64,000 nt of DNA. Source: Boesenbergia rotunda (taxonomy: Eukaryota > Streptophyta > Magnoliopsida > Zingiberales > Zingiberaceae). The notes under the pieces are model-generated. The model made no database searches. It was not told the DNA's origin and saw only the letters and a program-made list of their open reading frames with translations. The stretch lies in NCBI GenBank assembly GCA_024364735.1, contig JAGFNQ010005219.1, forward strand, positions 62,001 to 126,000, read 5' to 3'. Shown in pieces: positions 32,152-44,922 of this stretch (position 1 is the stretch's first letter; every line of letters begins with the position of its first letter). The translations under genes were made by a program, and so were the position numbers.

Positions 32152-35100
32152 TGTAACAACTCAACAAATTTTCTTAATATTTCTTTAAAATATTGAGCAT
32201 GACTAGATAATTTTCCGAGGGACCTAGAAATATTAATACGAATTTTAACCTAGAAATCCATGCTTTTTCCATTTAAATTGGGGAAATAGGCACTAATGGG
32301 ACTTATATGGGCTTTCTAGTACCATGATTATTGGTGAATTTTAGGTAAAACTTTATAGAAATATAAAGGGATTTTGATGAGAAATATTAACATAATTATG
32401 GGGGGATTTTTAGGAGATTTCGAAATATTAGAAAAAAAATAAAATAAAAATAAAATGGGAAAATTAGTGCATGCACCAAGGATTGAACCTTGGACCTCTT
32501 CTACAACCATGCATGCTCTAACCAATTCACCTAGCAAGGGAGTGCTATGAGGAAATGAAGTGGATTATGGTTAAGGCTTAGGAAAAATGAAGAGTCACCA
32601 ACCATGACTCTTCACTTACCCTCCTTAATGTGTTATAAAGAGGGGGAATGAGAGTTTCTTTCTTCTTTCCATCAAGTCCACATTTCTTCTTCCTCCTCCC
32701 TCATTCTAGCCGAAACCCCCAAGAGGGATTCTCCCTTGGAAAAAGTTCACCTAAGGCTCCATCTCCAAGATCCAAGGCTTTTACAAGGGTACAAAGGCTA
32801 GGGGTAGTCAAGAGGCAACAAGATCTTCATCCTTCTCCCAAATCTAAGGTTCATAATCAAGATCAACCAAGGTAAGACTCCCTCACCTGTGGTATAATAG
32901 CTCTCCTTGAAGTTTACCATGATATGAAAGTCTTGTTTGAATTTTATGTTGGAAAAAAAGGGAAAAAGAGCCATGAACCCTAACCTAGGTTTCGGCCACT
33001 ATAGGTTTTGGGTCCAAGGTGATGTTAAAAACTCCTCTCATGTTTTCTAATGTGTTATCATGATGAACATAGAATAAATATAATTTTTGGGGAATTTTTG
33101 GAGCACTCTAAAGACCCCTTAGGGTTTGAGACCCTCACCATGATTCTTTGGTTAGGATTGGACCTAACCTTTCAAGTATGTACTTTGGGTATCCCCATGA
33201 TTCAAAGGGAGATTGAAGGTGATTTGTGTGAATTTTCACAAGGCCTTGTGACCCTAAAGGTTTCGGCCAAGAAGGGTTCTAGAGCATGAAGTTGGGGCTT
33301 ACCTCAAGTAACGGGTCCAATGGCTCCTATGGTGTCTGGAAGGTGTTAGATGATTAATTGAAAATTTTATGAATTTATTCAAGCACCCATGGTCCAAGCA
33401 TGTTTCGGCCAACCCTAGAAAAATAGGGCTAAGAGTTAGGGTAAACCCTAATCATGAGCCCTAATGGCTCCTTATGGCTTTAGATGTATTGTATGGTTGT
33501 TTCTTTTTCCTTATGCTACCTTACATGTCATTGAATGATGGAATCCCTCCCTTGTAGGTTTCGACCAAACAAGGTAACTAGGGTTTGGGTGGAGTTAGGG
33601 TTTGAAGAATGATGGTTTATGGTTTATTATGAAGTATATATATAGGTTCAAGCATGCAGTAGAAATTAAGTTACCTATAACCCTAACCTTAAGCACCATG
33701 TTTCATGTTTGTATGTTTGGATGCCATGCTTAATAGGGTTTATATATGAATGTCTTATGTTCTATGCCATGCACTTGGATAATAGGTAACATGTTTATGG
33801 AAGTCCTAACTATGCAAGCTTGAGATAGATACCATGCTTATGTATGAAATGCAATGCTTACCTTATGTATTATGACCATGCAAGCTCCATGGATTAGGAA
33901 AAATGGTTTATGTAAATATATCATGTGCAATGGATATAATGCAATGCTTACCTTAGATGCCATGATCATGCAAGCGCTAGGAATAGGAATGATGTCTTAT
34001 GTAAGTATGCCATGTTTTATGAATGAAGATGCATGCCATGTTTTATGAATGAAGATGCATGTCATGTTTATGAATGAAGATGCATGCCATGTTTTATGAA
34101 TGAAGATGCATGTCATGTTTATGAATGAAGATGCATGCCATGTTTTATGAATGAAGATGCATGCCATGTTTATGAATAAAGATGCATGACATGATGTATG
34201 AATGATGAAGCATGTGAAGTATTTTACTTTATGAATGGGCTTGTACCGGACCGAAGTATGGGTCCAAGGGATGGGCACCTTAAGAACGCCCCGGTTCTGG
34301 ACTACCGACTATGCTGTCCACGGTTCTGGCACTACTGAAGCTGTGCAACAGGGATGGGCACCTTAAGAACGCCCCGGTTCTGGGACTAACGACTATGTTG
34401 TCCTTACCCTAGTAGGTCGGGGCTCGCTACCTCGTATTTACTTAGGGATGCGCACTTATGATGTATGTATGTGGTACAAGCCGTGGACCCCCAATGATGT
34501 TATGATTATGTTTAAATATTTAAAAGTATGATTTTAAAAGTTAAGCATCCTTATGTATCTGCGTTAGACTCATGCATCCATTCATGTTATGCATTCCGCC
34601 ATGATGGTAATGTCTTATGCTTATGGTTCATGTTAAGAAGATATGCATGATAGTAAACGATTGATGGTTATGTTTATGTTTATGTCATATATTATGTCAT
34701 GCTAAGAATGTTTATTATGTTTAGGTTTATACCATGTATCATGTCATGGTAAGAATGTTTATTATGTTTATGTTTATGCCATGTATTATGCCATGCGAAG
34801 AATGTTTATTATGTTAGGTTTATGCCATGTATTATGCCATGCTAAGAATGTTTATTATGTCATGTTTATGCCATGTATTATGTCATGCTAAGAATGTTTA
34901 TTATGTTTATGTTTATGTCATGTATTATGTCATGCTAAGAATGTTTATTATGTTTATGTTCATGCCATGTCGAATATGTGCTAAGTAATCCTAGATGCTT
35001 ATGTTCTAGGTAGAGCACCAAGTATGTTAATGTTTCATGTGCTCATTATTAAGTGATGAATGGTTTTAGTGAGTAGGAAAGAGTCTTACTAAGCCTGTGT

Positions 35101-35479
35101 GCTTATAGTCTTATTTCCTTATACCGCAGATCACGCAAGGGGACAGTAAGGAAGCAGCAGGAGGGCAAGAATGCATGTGTGTGGTAGTGACTTGGCCAAG
35201 AAGACAATATGTTTACTCGTCTTATGCTAGAACTTTACCTTTGCTACTTATGTACTTGAATGATGACTTATGTGACTCTATGACATGATGCTAAATATGA
35301 CATGATATGATGCTAAGTATGAAGTTAATATGCCAAGTTCCCATGTCATCATGTTAGGAATGGTAGTAGGTATAGGTAGGTGTAAGTTTAAAGTTTTCCG
35401 CTGCATTATGATGGCCACCTACCCTACCCATGTTAACGTAACGTCGTTTTATGGAAAGAAAAAAAAAGTGGGTATTACA
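32152..35479 (+). repeat. G3 5' LTR
   Basis: 3328 bp. TATAAAG at 32634-32640 is a probable TATA box. Two kinds of internal tandem repeat occur: GATGCATGCCATGTTTTATG units (34000-34190) and TTTATGCCATGTATTATGCC units (34660-34970). Long parts are identical to the 3' LTR: an 80-codon chance frame at 33050-33289 is unchanged at 38885-39124. Confidence 0.93.
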
Positions 35480-35482
35480 GGT

Positions 35483-35493
35483 TGGTATCAGAG
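35483..35493 (+). promoter_or_regulatory. G3 primer-binding site
   Basis: TGGTATCAGAG three bases after the LTR end, matching initiator Met-tRNA, as in many plant chromoviruses. Confidence 0.88.
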
Positions 35494-35758
35494 TCGTAAC
35501 CATCTCACTACACACACATCAAGCCCTCTTCCTGCAGCTTCCAAGTAAGTACCTCTTTGCATATCTTATAGTAGTTAGCACTTTTAGGATGCTTTATGAT
35601 TTTAGGATATGCAAGTCTGAACGATGTTTATGATGAAAAGTACTTAGGATATGTAACGATGAACAATATTTTATCTTCTTTTATGAATTAAATATTTAGA
35701 ATAATATATGGGTAAAAAAAACTGATATTGGTCATACTTGTCTTTGGTGAAGAAAAAC

Positions 35759-36529
35759 ATGGCTAGAAGACAGAGTAATCGACTTAACGAGGCAACCCCA
35801 TCGCCTGACCTGGTGCAATTAGTAACCCAGCTCCAGCGTCAAGTCACAGAGCATCAACAAACCATTAATACCGTGATGAACCAGCAAGAAAATTCCACTA
35901 CTCCACCAGTGAACCAGACTGCTATACCCGTTGCGCCCACAGTTACGCAGAACCCTCCGACAGGCCCGACCACTACAGCACGTCAAGAGGCTTATCTGAT
36001 TCAGTGGTTGAGGCTGAAACCGAAAAATTTCTCGGGTGTTGGCGAACCGTGGGACGCCCAAGCATGGTTCAAGACCGTGGAATGTACCATGGAGCTGCTA
36101 GACTGGCCGGAGCATGAAAAGATCAAGTGTGCGTCCTTCTGCCTTTCTGGAGATGCCAGAATGTGGTGGGAGAGGGTCAAGGCCAAAAGACAAGTGGGCC
36201 AGATGACTTGGTCGGACTTCGAGTCGGAGTTCTTCGAGGAATTCTTTAACATGCGTGTCACCAACAGACATTACGATGAGTTCACGGAATTTCGACAGGG
36301 TGACCTCTCGGTCAATGAAGCCATGAAGAAATTCAATCGACTAGCTCGCCTGTGCCCCGAGCTGGTCCGCACCGAGAAAGAAAGGGTCCGACTTATGCTG
36401 AAAATGTTGCGGCCCGAAATAGCTTTGAACGTGGCTGGCGGAGTTAACCGACCGCAGACCGCCGAGGAGTTGTTTGGTAGCGCCCTACTCACTGAGCACT
36501 ATCTAAACAATATCACCCACGCTATTTGA
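35759..36529 (+). CDS. gag: G3 gag, C-terminally truncated
   Basis: It starts at ATG 35759 (MARRQSNRLNEATPSPDLVQ) and is open for 256 codons. After a Gln/Pro/Thr-rich N-terminus comes the retrotransposon gag domain (about residues 85-225), with landmarks WFKTVECTMELLDWPEHEKI, GDARMWWERVK, FEEFFNMRV and FRQGDLSVNEAMKKFNRLARLCPE. The frame ends soon after EHYLNN at a deletion junction, so the nucleocapsid zinc knuckle is missing. The capsid part looks intact and could still be made, but the protein lacks its RNA-binding end. Confidence 0.85.
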   Translation: MARRQSNRLNEATPSPDLVQLVTQLQRQVTEHQQTINTVMNQQENSTTPPVNQTAIPVAPTVTQNPPTGPTTTARQEAYLIQWLRLKPKNFSGVGEPWDAQAWFKTVECTMELLDWPEHEKIKCASFCLSGDARMWWERVKAKRQVGQMTWSDFESEFFEEFFNMRVTNRHYDEFTEFRQGDLSVNEAMKKFNRLARLCPELVRTEKERVRLMLKMLRPEIALNVAGGVNRPQTAEELFGSALLTEHYLNNITHAI

Positions 36530-37951
36530 GGACATATTGGACAAACAAAATGGTGATCTGAGTCTTTAGAAAATAAAACAGGAGATCGTAGAAGGGAAGA
36601 GCGATGGTTTTCATATCGCCAAAGGGGGAGTACTCTACCTTAGGGATCGTCTATGTATTCCTAATGATCCGGAGCTTCGAAGGGAAATACTGGCAGAAGC
36701 TCACGGAACCCCATATTCGATGCATCCAGGATCCACTAAGATGTATCAAGATCTGAAGGAGAAGTTTTGGTGGTCCGGTATGAAGAGGGATGTGGCCCAG
36801 CATGTTAGTACTTGCATGACTTGCCAGCAAGTAAAAGCAGAGCACCAGTGACCCGGAGGAGTTCTGCAGCCACTCGCAATTCCGGAGTGGAAATGGGAAG
36901 ACATCTCTATGGATTTTATTTCAGGGCTTCCCAGGACTACGAATGGATATGATGCGATTTGGGTAATTGTGGACAGGCTGACGAAGTCTGCTCATTTCTT
37001 GGCAATCAAGATGACTGATTCAATGGAGCAACTGGCTCAATTATATGTTAAGGAGGTAATCAGACTTCATGGAGTTCCCAAGACCATCATCTCAGATAGG
37101 GATGGTCGCTTTAATTCGCATTTCTGGGAGTGTGTTCAGAAGTCTCTTGGCACTAAATTGCGATTTAGCCCACCTTTCACCCTCAGACTGATGGGCAAAC
37201 GGAACGGGTGAATCAATTACTAGAAGACATGTTGCGAGCTTGTGCCTTGGATTTTAAAGGGAGCTGGTGTCGATATCTATGCTTAGCGGAATTTGCTTGC
37301 AACAATAGCTACCAAGCTACTATTGGAATGACACCTTATGAAGCCTTGTATGGGAGGAGATGTAGGTCTCCGATCTGTTGGTACGAGGGTGGTGAAAAGA
37401 AGGAAATGGGGCTCACAATGGATGTCATTGACAGCACCACCCGAGCTATACAGAATATTCGACAACGGATAGAAGCTGCTCAGAGCCGGCAGAAGAGTTA
37501 TGCCGATGTCCGGCGTAGACCACTGGAATTTAATGTTGGAGATTTGGTGTTCCTGAAAGTGGCTCCTATGAAAGGGGTGACAAGATTTGGGAGGAAAGGA
37601 AAACTAAGTTCGCGTTATGTGGGGTCGTACCTGATCCAAAAAAGAGTTGGTAAGGTGGCATATGAGCTGGAGCTGCCTCCAGAGATGTCGGCCATTCATA
37701 ATGTGTTCCATGTGTCCACGCTTAAAAAGTGTATCCCAAATATGGACCGAGTGATCGAGCCACATACAGTACAAGTGCAGGAGGACCTAAGCTATGAAAG
37801 CAGACCAATCCAGATCTTAGATAAGGAAGTCAAGAAGCTAAGGAGTAAGGAAGTACCCTTAGTCAAGGTTCTATGGCAACGTCAACGGTTCGAAGAAGGT
37901 ACCTGGGAACGCGAGGACGAGATGAGGCGCAAGTACCCGGAGCTATTCTAA
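36530..37951 (+). pseudogene. pol: G3 integrase with chromodomain-like tail (broken)
   Basis: Just after the deletion junction the zinc-binding HHCC part of integrase appears (HGTPYSMHPG, then CMTCQQ; about 36700-36835). A TGA at 36850, in a context expected to be Arg (CGA), stops it. The core continues at 36909 with Asp in MDFISGLPR and Asp in IISDRDGRF. A one-base frame shift at about 37175-37210 then separates it from the last part (37208-37951), which holds the Glu (ERVNQLLED). The C-terminal domain with GDLVFLKV and VFHVSTLKK, and a chromodomain-like end (VLWQRQRFEEGTWEREDEM), follow. Not functional as it stands. Confidence 0.85.
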
Positions 37952-37978
37952 GTTCGAGGACGAACTTTCACGAGGTAT

Positions 37979-37984
37979 GGGGGA
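37979..37984 (+). promoter_or_regulatory. G3 polypurine tract
   Basis: GGGGGA immediately before the 3' LTR (TGTAACG at 37986). It primes plus-strand synthesis in this class of element. Confidence 0.75.
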
Positions 37985-37985
37985 T

Positions 37986-40900
37986 TGTAACGACTCAGAA
38001 AATTTTCTTAATATTTCCTTAAAATATTGAGCATAACTAGATAATTTTCCGAGGGACCTAGAAATATTAATACGAATTTTAACCTAAAAATCCATGTTTT
38101 TTCCATTTAAATTGGAGAAATAGGCACTAATGGGCCTTATATGGGCTTTCTAGTACCATGATTATTGGTGAATTTTAGGTAAAAATTTATAGAAATATAA
38201 AGGGATTTTGATGAGAAATATTAACATAATTATGGGGGGATTTTTAGGGGATTTCGAAATATTAGAAAAAAAATAAAATATAAATAAAATGAAAAAATTA
38301 GTGCATGCACCAAGGATTGAACCTTGGACCTCTTGTACAACCATGCATGCTCTAACCAATTCACCTAGCAAGGGAGTGCTATGAGAAAATGAAGTGGATT
38401 ATGGTTAAGGCTTAGGAAAAATGAAGAGTCACCAACCATGACTCTTCACTTACCCTCCTTAATGTGTTATAAAGACGGAGAATGGGAGTTTCTTTCTTCT
38501 TTCCATCAAGTCCACATTTCTTCTTCCTCCTCCCTCATTCTAGCCGAAACCCCTAAGAGGGATTCTCCCTTGGAAAAAGTTCACCTAAGGCTCCATCTCC
38601 AAGATCCAAGACTTTTACAAGGGTACAAAGGCTAGGGGTGGTCAAGAAGTAACAAGATCTTCATCCTTCTCCCAAATCTAAGGTTCATAATCAAGATCAA
38701 CCAAGGTAAGACTCCCTCACCTGTGGTATAATAGCTCTCCTTGAAGTTTACCATGATATGAAAGTCTTGTTTGAATTTTATGTTGGAAAAAAAAGGGAAA
38801 AAGAGCCATGAACCCTAACCTAGGTTTCGGCCACTATAGGTTTTGGGTCCAAGGTGATGTTAAAAACTCCTCTAATGTTTTCTAATGTGTTATCATGATG
38901 AACATAGAATAAATATAATTTTTGGGGAATTTTTGGAGCACTCTAAAGACCCCTTAGGGTTTGAGACCCTCACCATGATTCTTTGGTTAGGATTGGACCT
39001 AACCTTTCAAGTATGTACTTTGGGTATCCCCATGATTCAAAGGGAGATTGAAGGTGATTTGTGTGAATTTTCACAAGGCCTTGTGACCCTAAAGGTTTCG
39101 GCCAAGAAGGGTTCTAGAGCATGAAGTTGGGGCTTACCTCAAGTAACGGGTCCAATGGCTCCTATGGTGTCTGGAAGGTGTTAGATGATTAATTGAAAAT
39201 TTTATGAATTTATTCAAGCACCCATGGTCCAAGCATGTTTCGGCCAACCCTAGAAAAATAGGGCTAAGAGTTAGGGTAAACCCTAATCATGAGCCCTAAT
39301 GGCTCCTTATGGCTTTAGATGTATTGTATGGTTGTTTCTTTTTCCTTATGCTACCTTACATGTCATTGAATGATGGAATCCCTCCCTTGTAGGTTTCGAC
39401 CAAACAAGGTAACTAGGGTTTGGGTGGAGTTAGGGTTTGAAGAATGATGGTTTATGGTTTATTATGAAGTATATATATAGGTTCAAGAATGCAGTAGAAA
39501 TTAAGTTACCTATAACCCTAACCTTAAGCACCATGTTTCATGTTTGTATGTTTGGATGCCATGCTTAATAGGGTTTATTTATGAATGTCTTATGTTCTAT
39601 GCCATGCACTTGGATAATAGGTAACATGTTTATGGAAGTCCTAACTATGCAAGCTTGAGATAGATACCATGCTTATGTATGAAATGCAATGCTTACCTTA
39701 TGTATTATGACCATGCAAGCTCCATGGATTAGGAAAAATGGTTTATGTAAATATATCATGTGCAATGGATATAATGCAATGCTTACCTTATGTAAGCGCT
39801 AGGAATACGAATGATGTCTTATGTAAGTATGCCATGTTTTATGAATGAAGATGCATGCCATGTTTTATGAATGAAGATGCGTGCCATATTTTATGAATGA
39901 AGATGCATGCGATGTTTTATGAATGAAGATGCATGCCATGTTTATGAATGAAGATGCATGCTATATATATGAATAAAGATGCATGCCATGATGTATGAAT
40001 GATGAAGCATGTGAAGTATTTTACTTTATGAATGGGCTTGTACCAGACCGATGTATGGGTCCAAGGGATGGGCACCTTAAGAATGCCCCGGTTCTGGACT
40101 ACCGACTATGCTGTCCACGGTTTTGGCACTATCGAAGCTGTGCAACAGGGATGGGCACCTTAAGAATGCCCCGGTTCTGGGACTACCGACTATGCTGTCC
40201 TTACCCTAGTAGGTCGGGGCTGGCTACCTCGTATTTACTTAGGGATGCGCGCTTATGATGTATGTATGTGGTACAAGTCGCGGACCCCCAATGATGTTAT
40301 GATTATGTTTAAGTATTTAAAAGTATGATTTTAAAAGTTAAGCATCCTTATGTTTCTGCGTTAGACTCATGCATCCATTCATGTTATGCATTCCGCCATG
40401 ATGGTAATGTCTTATGCTTATGGTTCATGTTAAGAAGATATGCATGATAGTAAACGATTGATGCTTATGTTTATGTTTATGCCATATATTATGCCATGCT
40501 AAGAATGTTTATTATGTTTAGGTTTATACCATGTATCATGTCATGCTAAGAATGTTTATTATGTTTATGTTTATGCCATGTATTATGTCATGCGAAGAAT
40601 GTTTATTATGTTAGGTTTATGCCATGTATTATGCCATGCTAAGAATGTTTATTATGTCATGTTTATGTCATGTATTATGTCATGCTAAGAATGTTTATTA
40701 TGTTTATGTTTATGTCATGTATTATTCCATGCTAGGAATATTTATTATGTTTATGTTCATGCCATGTCGAATATGTGCTATGTGATCCTAGATGCTTATG
40801 TTCTAGGTAAAGCACCAAGTATGTTAATGTTTCATGTGCTCATTATTAAGTGATGAATGGTTTTAGTGAGTAGGAAAGAGTCTTACTAAGCCTGTGTGCT

Positions 40901-41276
40901 TATAGTCTTATTTCCTTATACCGCAGATCACGCAAGGGGACAGTAAGGAAGCAGCAGGAGGGCAAGAATGCATGTGTGTGGTAGTGACTTGGCCAAGAAG
41001 ACAATATGTTTACTCGTCTTATGCTAGAACTTTACCTTTGCTACTTATGTACTTGAATGATGACTTATGTGACTCTATGACATGATGCTAAATATGACAT
41101 GATATGATGCTAAGTATGAAGTTAATATGCCAAGTTCCCATGTCATCATGTTAGGAATGGTAGTAGGTATAGGTTGGTGTAAGTTTAAAGTTTTCCGCTG
41201 CATTATGATGGCCACCTACCCTACCCATGTTAACGTAACGCCGCTTTATGTAAAGAAAAAAAAAGCGGGCGTTACA
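37986..41276 (+). repeat. G3 3' LTR
   Basis: 3291 bp, closely matching the 5' LTR, with small differences in the tandem-repeat copy number near 39840-39990 and 40460-40760. TATAAAG is at 38468-38474. It ends GCGGGCGTTACA, followed by target copy GCATA. Confidence 0.93.
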
Positions 41277-42533
41277 GCATATGAGTGTCAAAACATTCTC
41301 ATGTGACTATTAGTATAAATAGTCCTTAGACCTGAAGTCACTACGGTTCCCTACATAAGGAGTTATGTACTTTGGTATCGTCAAATGTCACCCGTAACAG
41401 GGTGGACTATAAAGGCGATCACTGGGTATGTAATGAATTATGTGGAGGGATGTGAGTGATGTAGATGAGATCTATCCCTCTCATATGACGGGAGTGATAT
41501 CTGTGAGCCCCTTGATCGAGTAGGACTATTAAAACGCATGGTCATGCTCAAATGAGTCAATATGAGATATTGAGCTCATTTGTTTGAGTGAGTCTACTCG
41601 GGGATCAAGAAACACAAGATTAACTAAGGATGACATGGTCTATGCCTCATTGGTCAATCTAGATATCGAGAATAGAAGGACAAGGTCATACATTATCGTA
41701 GTCACGGAGGTTTAGTCGGATCTCGACTTTTCTTGTTACTTGGGTAGCAATGATGCATTGCTAGATGCCGCTCATTGCTTATGTATCTAAAGTGGTTTAG
41801 ACACATTGCCACCGTTACGAGAACCTATTGGGTCACACACTAAGGACACGATGCTTCGGAGATTAATTGATCTTGGTTTGACTAAGATTTGATTCGAATT
41901 GGATTAATTGAGTTAGACTCAAGTGAATCCAATTAGATTATGTGATTGAGTCTAATTTGAGTTAGACTCATCTAGATTAGACTCAACCACTTAATTATGG
42001 ATAATATTCATTAAAGGGTTTAATAAATATTATTTAAGAGGAAGGCTGAGAGACATTCTATTCATTAGATGAATAGAATATTAAGAGTCTCAAGGAATAC
42101 CAAGAGACTTGAGAGGAGCTCAAGGGGCATAGACCCTTGATATTCATTAGATGAGTATAAATACCCCCCCTCCCTTGTCAAAGGCTAGAGGAGGCATCTC
42201 TCTTCCTCTTCTTTCTTCCTCGTTGTCCATAACTCCCTAGTGGAGGTTCTTGTGCTTTGTGAACCATCCCACATTGCTAGCACAACTAAGGTGGTTCCTC
42301 TCCAAGGCGTAGATCGTCTTCGTGTGGATACGCATAGAGGCACGGACACTTGAACGTGCAAGAGATTCGGAGAACCAAAGGACTAGCGGGATAAGCGAAG
42401 GGCACACGACAAAGGTATTCCTATAAGATAGGAATTGTAGATCACTTTGTATGAGTTTTTCTTTCGCATGGATCGCTCGAGGGATCTTATTTCCGCTGCG
42501 ATTTTAAATATTTTTACCTATAGATCCCTTCAG

Positions 42534-42545
42534 TGGTATCAGAGC
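42534..42545 (+). promoter_or_regulatory. Element F primer-binding site
   Basis: TGGTATCAGAGC one base after the LTR end at 42532. This shows the F LTR is a 5' LTR in plus orientation. About 100 bp of F leader follow before the sequence changes to D2 near 42646. Confidence 0.88.
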
Positions 42546-42645
42546 CACTTGCGAAAGATCGTACAAAGTTTAGAAAACTTTTATATGTGATATAGAAGTA
42601 GGATATAATTTTATTATAGATTGTATAATGTATGAGCATTTGTCG

Positions 42646-43334
42646 AGACTCAACCCACTTGTGAGCTCCCTGATCGGTCACCAGACCGATCAGGAGCTGT
42701 GTAGTGAGTGAAACGCATACTCCCTGATCGGTCAGTCATCGCTGGATCGGTCACCAGACCGATCCACGAAGGAGTACCGTGCCAACCTCCCTGATCGATC
42801 ACCAAACCGATCCAGGGGCTCCAACCTAGCCCTCCAAGCTAGGGTTTCATCCAACCTAGCCCTCCAAGCTAGGACCTGACCCTCCAAGCCAGGATTTTTC
42901 ACCTAACCCTCTAAGTTGGGACTTTTCACCTAACCCTCTAAGTTAGGACTTTTCACCTAGCCCTCCAAGCTAGGACTTTTCACCCAACCTTCCGAGTTAG
43001 GACTTTTCCACACCTAGCCCTCCAAGCTAGAATTTTTCACCTAACCCTCCAAGTTGGGACTTTTCACCTAACCCTCCAAGTTAGGACTTTTCACCTAGCC
43101 CTCCAAGCTAGGACTTTTCACCCAACCTTCCGAGTTAGGACTTTTCCACACCTAGCCCTCCAAGCTAGGATTTTTCACACCTAACCCTCCAAGTTAGGAT
43201 TTCATCAATCCTAGTCCCACTAGGTATGCCTAGTCCACGACCAGGACTTAAACTCAATCATAATCAAAATCATCAATCTAAACTAAAATCGATGTCAACA
43301 CCAAAACAACAATCAGGGTCAAACTGCATCAACA
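42646..43334 (-). repeat. D2 3' LTR fragment with palindromes and hairpin array
   Basis: Matches the U3 end of the D LTR. It holds three palindromes (42668-42815), one of them truncated, and about thirteen hairpin units (42830-43200) with the same covarying arms (CCTAGC/GCTAGG, CCTAAC/GTTAGG). One block of the hairpin array appears duplicated relative to D. It ends GCATCAACA at 43334. Confidence 0.85.
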
Positions 43335-43540
43335 ATCTCCCCCTTTTTGTTGTTTGACAATTCGATTTTAAGTTTAGGGATTCGAAATCATTTTCCTCAA
43401 ATTTCAGAATCATAGGGGAATCAGGATCCTCCCCCTACAACATTATCATCCCAAACTTAACCAACCTCACTCTCCCCCTTTGTCGAACATCGAAAAGGGT
43501 CTTGGGGGCTGTTATGTTAAAACATACTCCCCCTCAACCC
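43335..43540 (-). promoter_or_regulatory. D2 polypurine tract cluster
   Basis: On the minus strand, four purine runs: AAAAAGGGGGAGAT next to the LTR, then near 43430, 43475 and 43530. Same number and spacing as in D. Confidence 0.7.
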
Positions 43541-44922
43541 TAGGGGTATCCCAAAATAACAAAGGTTTGATTGAATTTTGAAGGGATATGAAAACATATG
43601 ATAAAGATAAGGCATGACAAAACAATCATATGTATCATGTGAACATGGCATCATAAGCATAATCATAGCAACGCATGATATCAGATGAATGGAGTATAAG
43701 CAAAATCTATGCATAGAAGTAAGGCATAAAACATAGCCTGGAAAGTCAAGTGCATCATACATCAAAACTAGACAACTAAGTAGATGCATCAAAATCAAGG
43801 CAAAAGCGGCACAAGGCCAAGAGTCATGAGGCATACAGCCCGAAAGTCACACAGTCACAACAGTCAGAGAGTCAAGTCACAAGCAGATGCAGAGTATATC
43901 AACCATCGGCCGGGGGGGCATCGTCCTGCATAGGGTCATCCATCGTGTCATCATCATGAATAACAGACCCTGGTGCAGCATTGGCAGAGGACGCACCTCC
44001 AGGAAATGTGTGTCGGCGCCACTCATCATACCAAGTCTGCTGCAGCGTACGGACCCCGGAGACATTTGACTCCACTGTGGTCAGTCTGCGGTCAAAGGAG
44101 CGAAAACTCGAGCGGACCTCCTTGCGATAGAGCTCTCTCAAGTGAAGATCATGCTGGATCGTCCGATCCAGCTCGAAAATCTGCCAGCGTAGGTCCGGGT
44201 CCGGCTCATAGTCGTAATCGGCAGCAGCAGCTGGAACCTCCTGATATGCCGCAGCATCGGCTGGTGCCTGAAAATGTGGACCTCCCCTAGGCCTTCCAAA
44301 CCAGTGCCCGATCGTGATCTCGAATAATGATACCAGACATGGCGAATGCTCTCCAGCCAAGCCGACAATCTTGTCTGACCAAGGGTACTGTCCTGCCCTT
44401 GGTGATATCAACACCTACTGACATAAGCCAGTCGGTGATGACATGACCAAATGGCATATAGACTGTGCGTCGGCTCGGCTCTCTATATGATAGGATGGAC
44501 TGAAAAATACTCTCCATGATGTCAAAGTCCATGCGTCGGTGCATACCATAGAGCATCAGGCAATGAGAGGGACGGATCTCGGTCAAGGGCTTTGAAGTGA
44601 TCGGCAAGATACAGTTTGTGATGATCTTGAAAAGGATGTAATCGATAGGAGAGAGACGGAGTGCTGCAAAAGTCAGAAAATCAGGACCCAATTCGTTAAC
44701 CCCGGCTGGGCGGGGATGTCCAAAGAAATGCTGATAAATGGTGTGGGGGTAACATCGGCAAAAGGAGCCAACAAAGGGTCTGGGAGCTCAGGATAAATAT
44801 AATACAGGTTAGGCGATCGTCGACCGCCTAGATACTCCGCTAGAATCTCATAAGAGAAATCGAGATTTCTCTTTGCTACGCGGGTGGTGAATTCAAAACC
44901 TCCTTGAGGCCCTTGTTGAAGA

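Larger units (their letters stand above)
32152..41276 (+). mobile_element. Element G3: internally deleted gypsy (chromovirus-like) retrotransposon
   Basis: 9125 bp with TGTAAC...GTTACA ends and a perfect target duplication GCATA at 32147-32151 and 41277-41281. LTRs are 3328 and 3291 bp; the internal region is only 2506 bp. It retains gag and integrase, with protease, RT and RNase H deleted, so any movement would need proteins from another element. The long LTRs and the chromodomain-like tail after integrase suggest the Tekay/Del group of chromoviruses. G1 and G2 are solo LTRs of the same family in the opposite orientation. Confidence 0.93.
31756..42532 (+). repeat. Copia element F 5' LTR, split by gypsy element G3
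   Basis: About 1.65 kb once G3 is removed, with TGTTAGTAGGAGCC...CCCTTCA ends. The 3' boundary is fixed by the primer-binding site at 42534. The 5' boundary is inferred from the TG and from the break in B's protease at CCTAG (31751-31755). TATAAATA at 42156-42163 is the likely TATA box. The family is not represented elsewhere in the window. Confidence 0.72.

Noticed and set aside
33050..33289. A 79-codon frame identical at 38885-39124
   Set aside because: Identity is explained by the two LTRs of G3 being copies. It lies in LTR sequence and is not kept in the related solo LTRs G1 and G2 as a frame.
43517..43834. A 105-codon minus-strand frame after the D2 env-position gene
   Set aside because: The matching stretch in D (18341-18724) has no such frame, so it is not conserved as protein.
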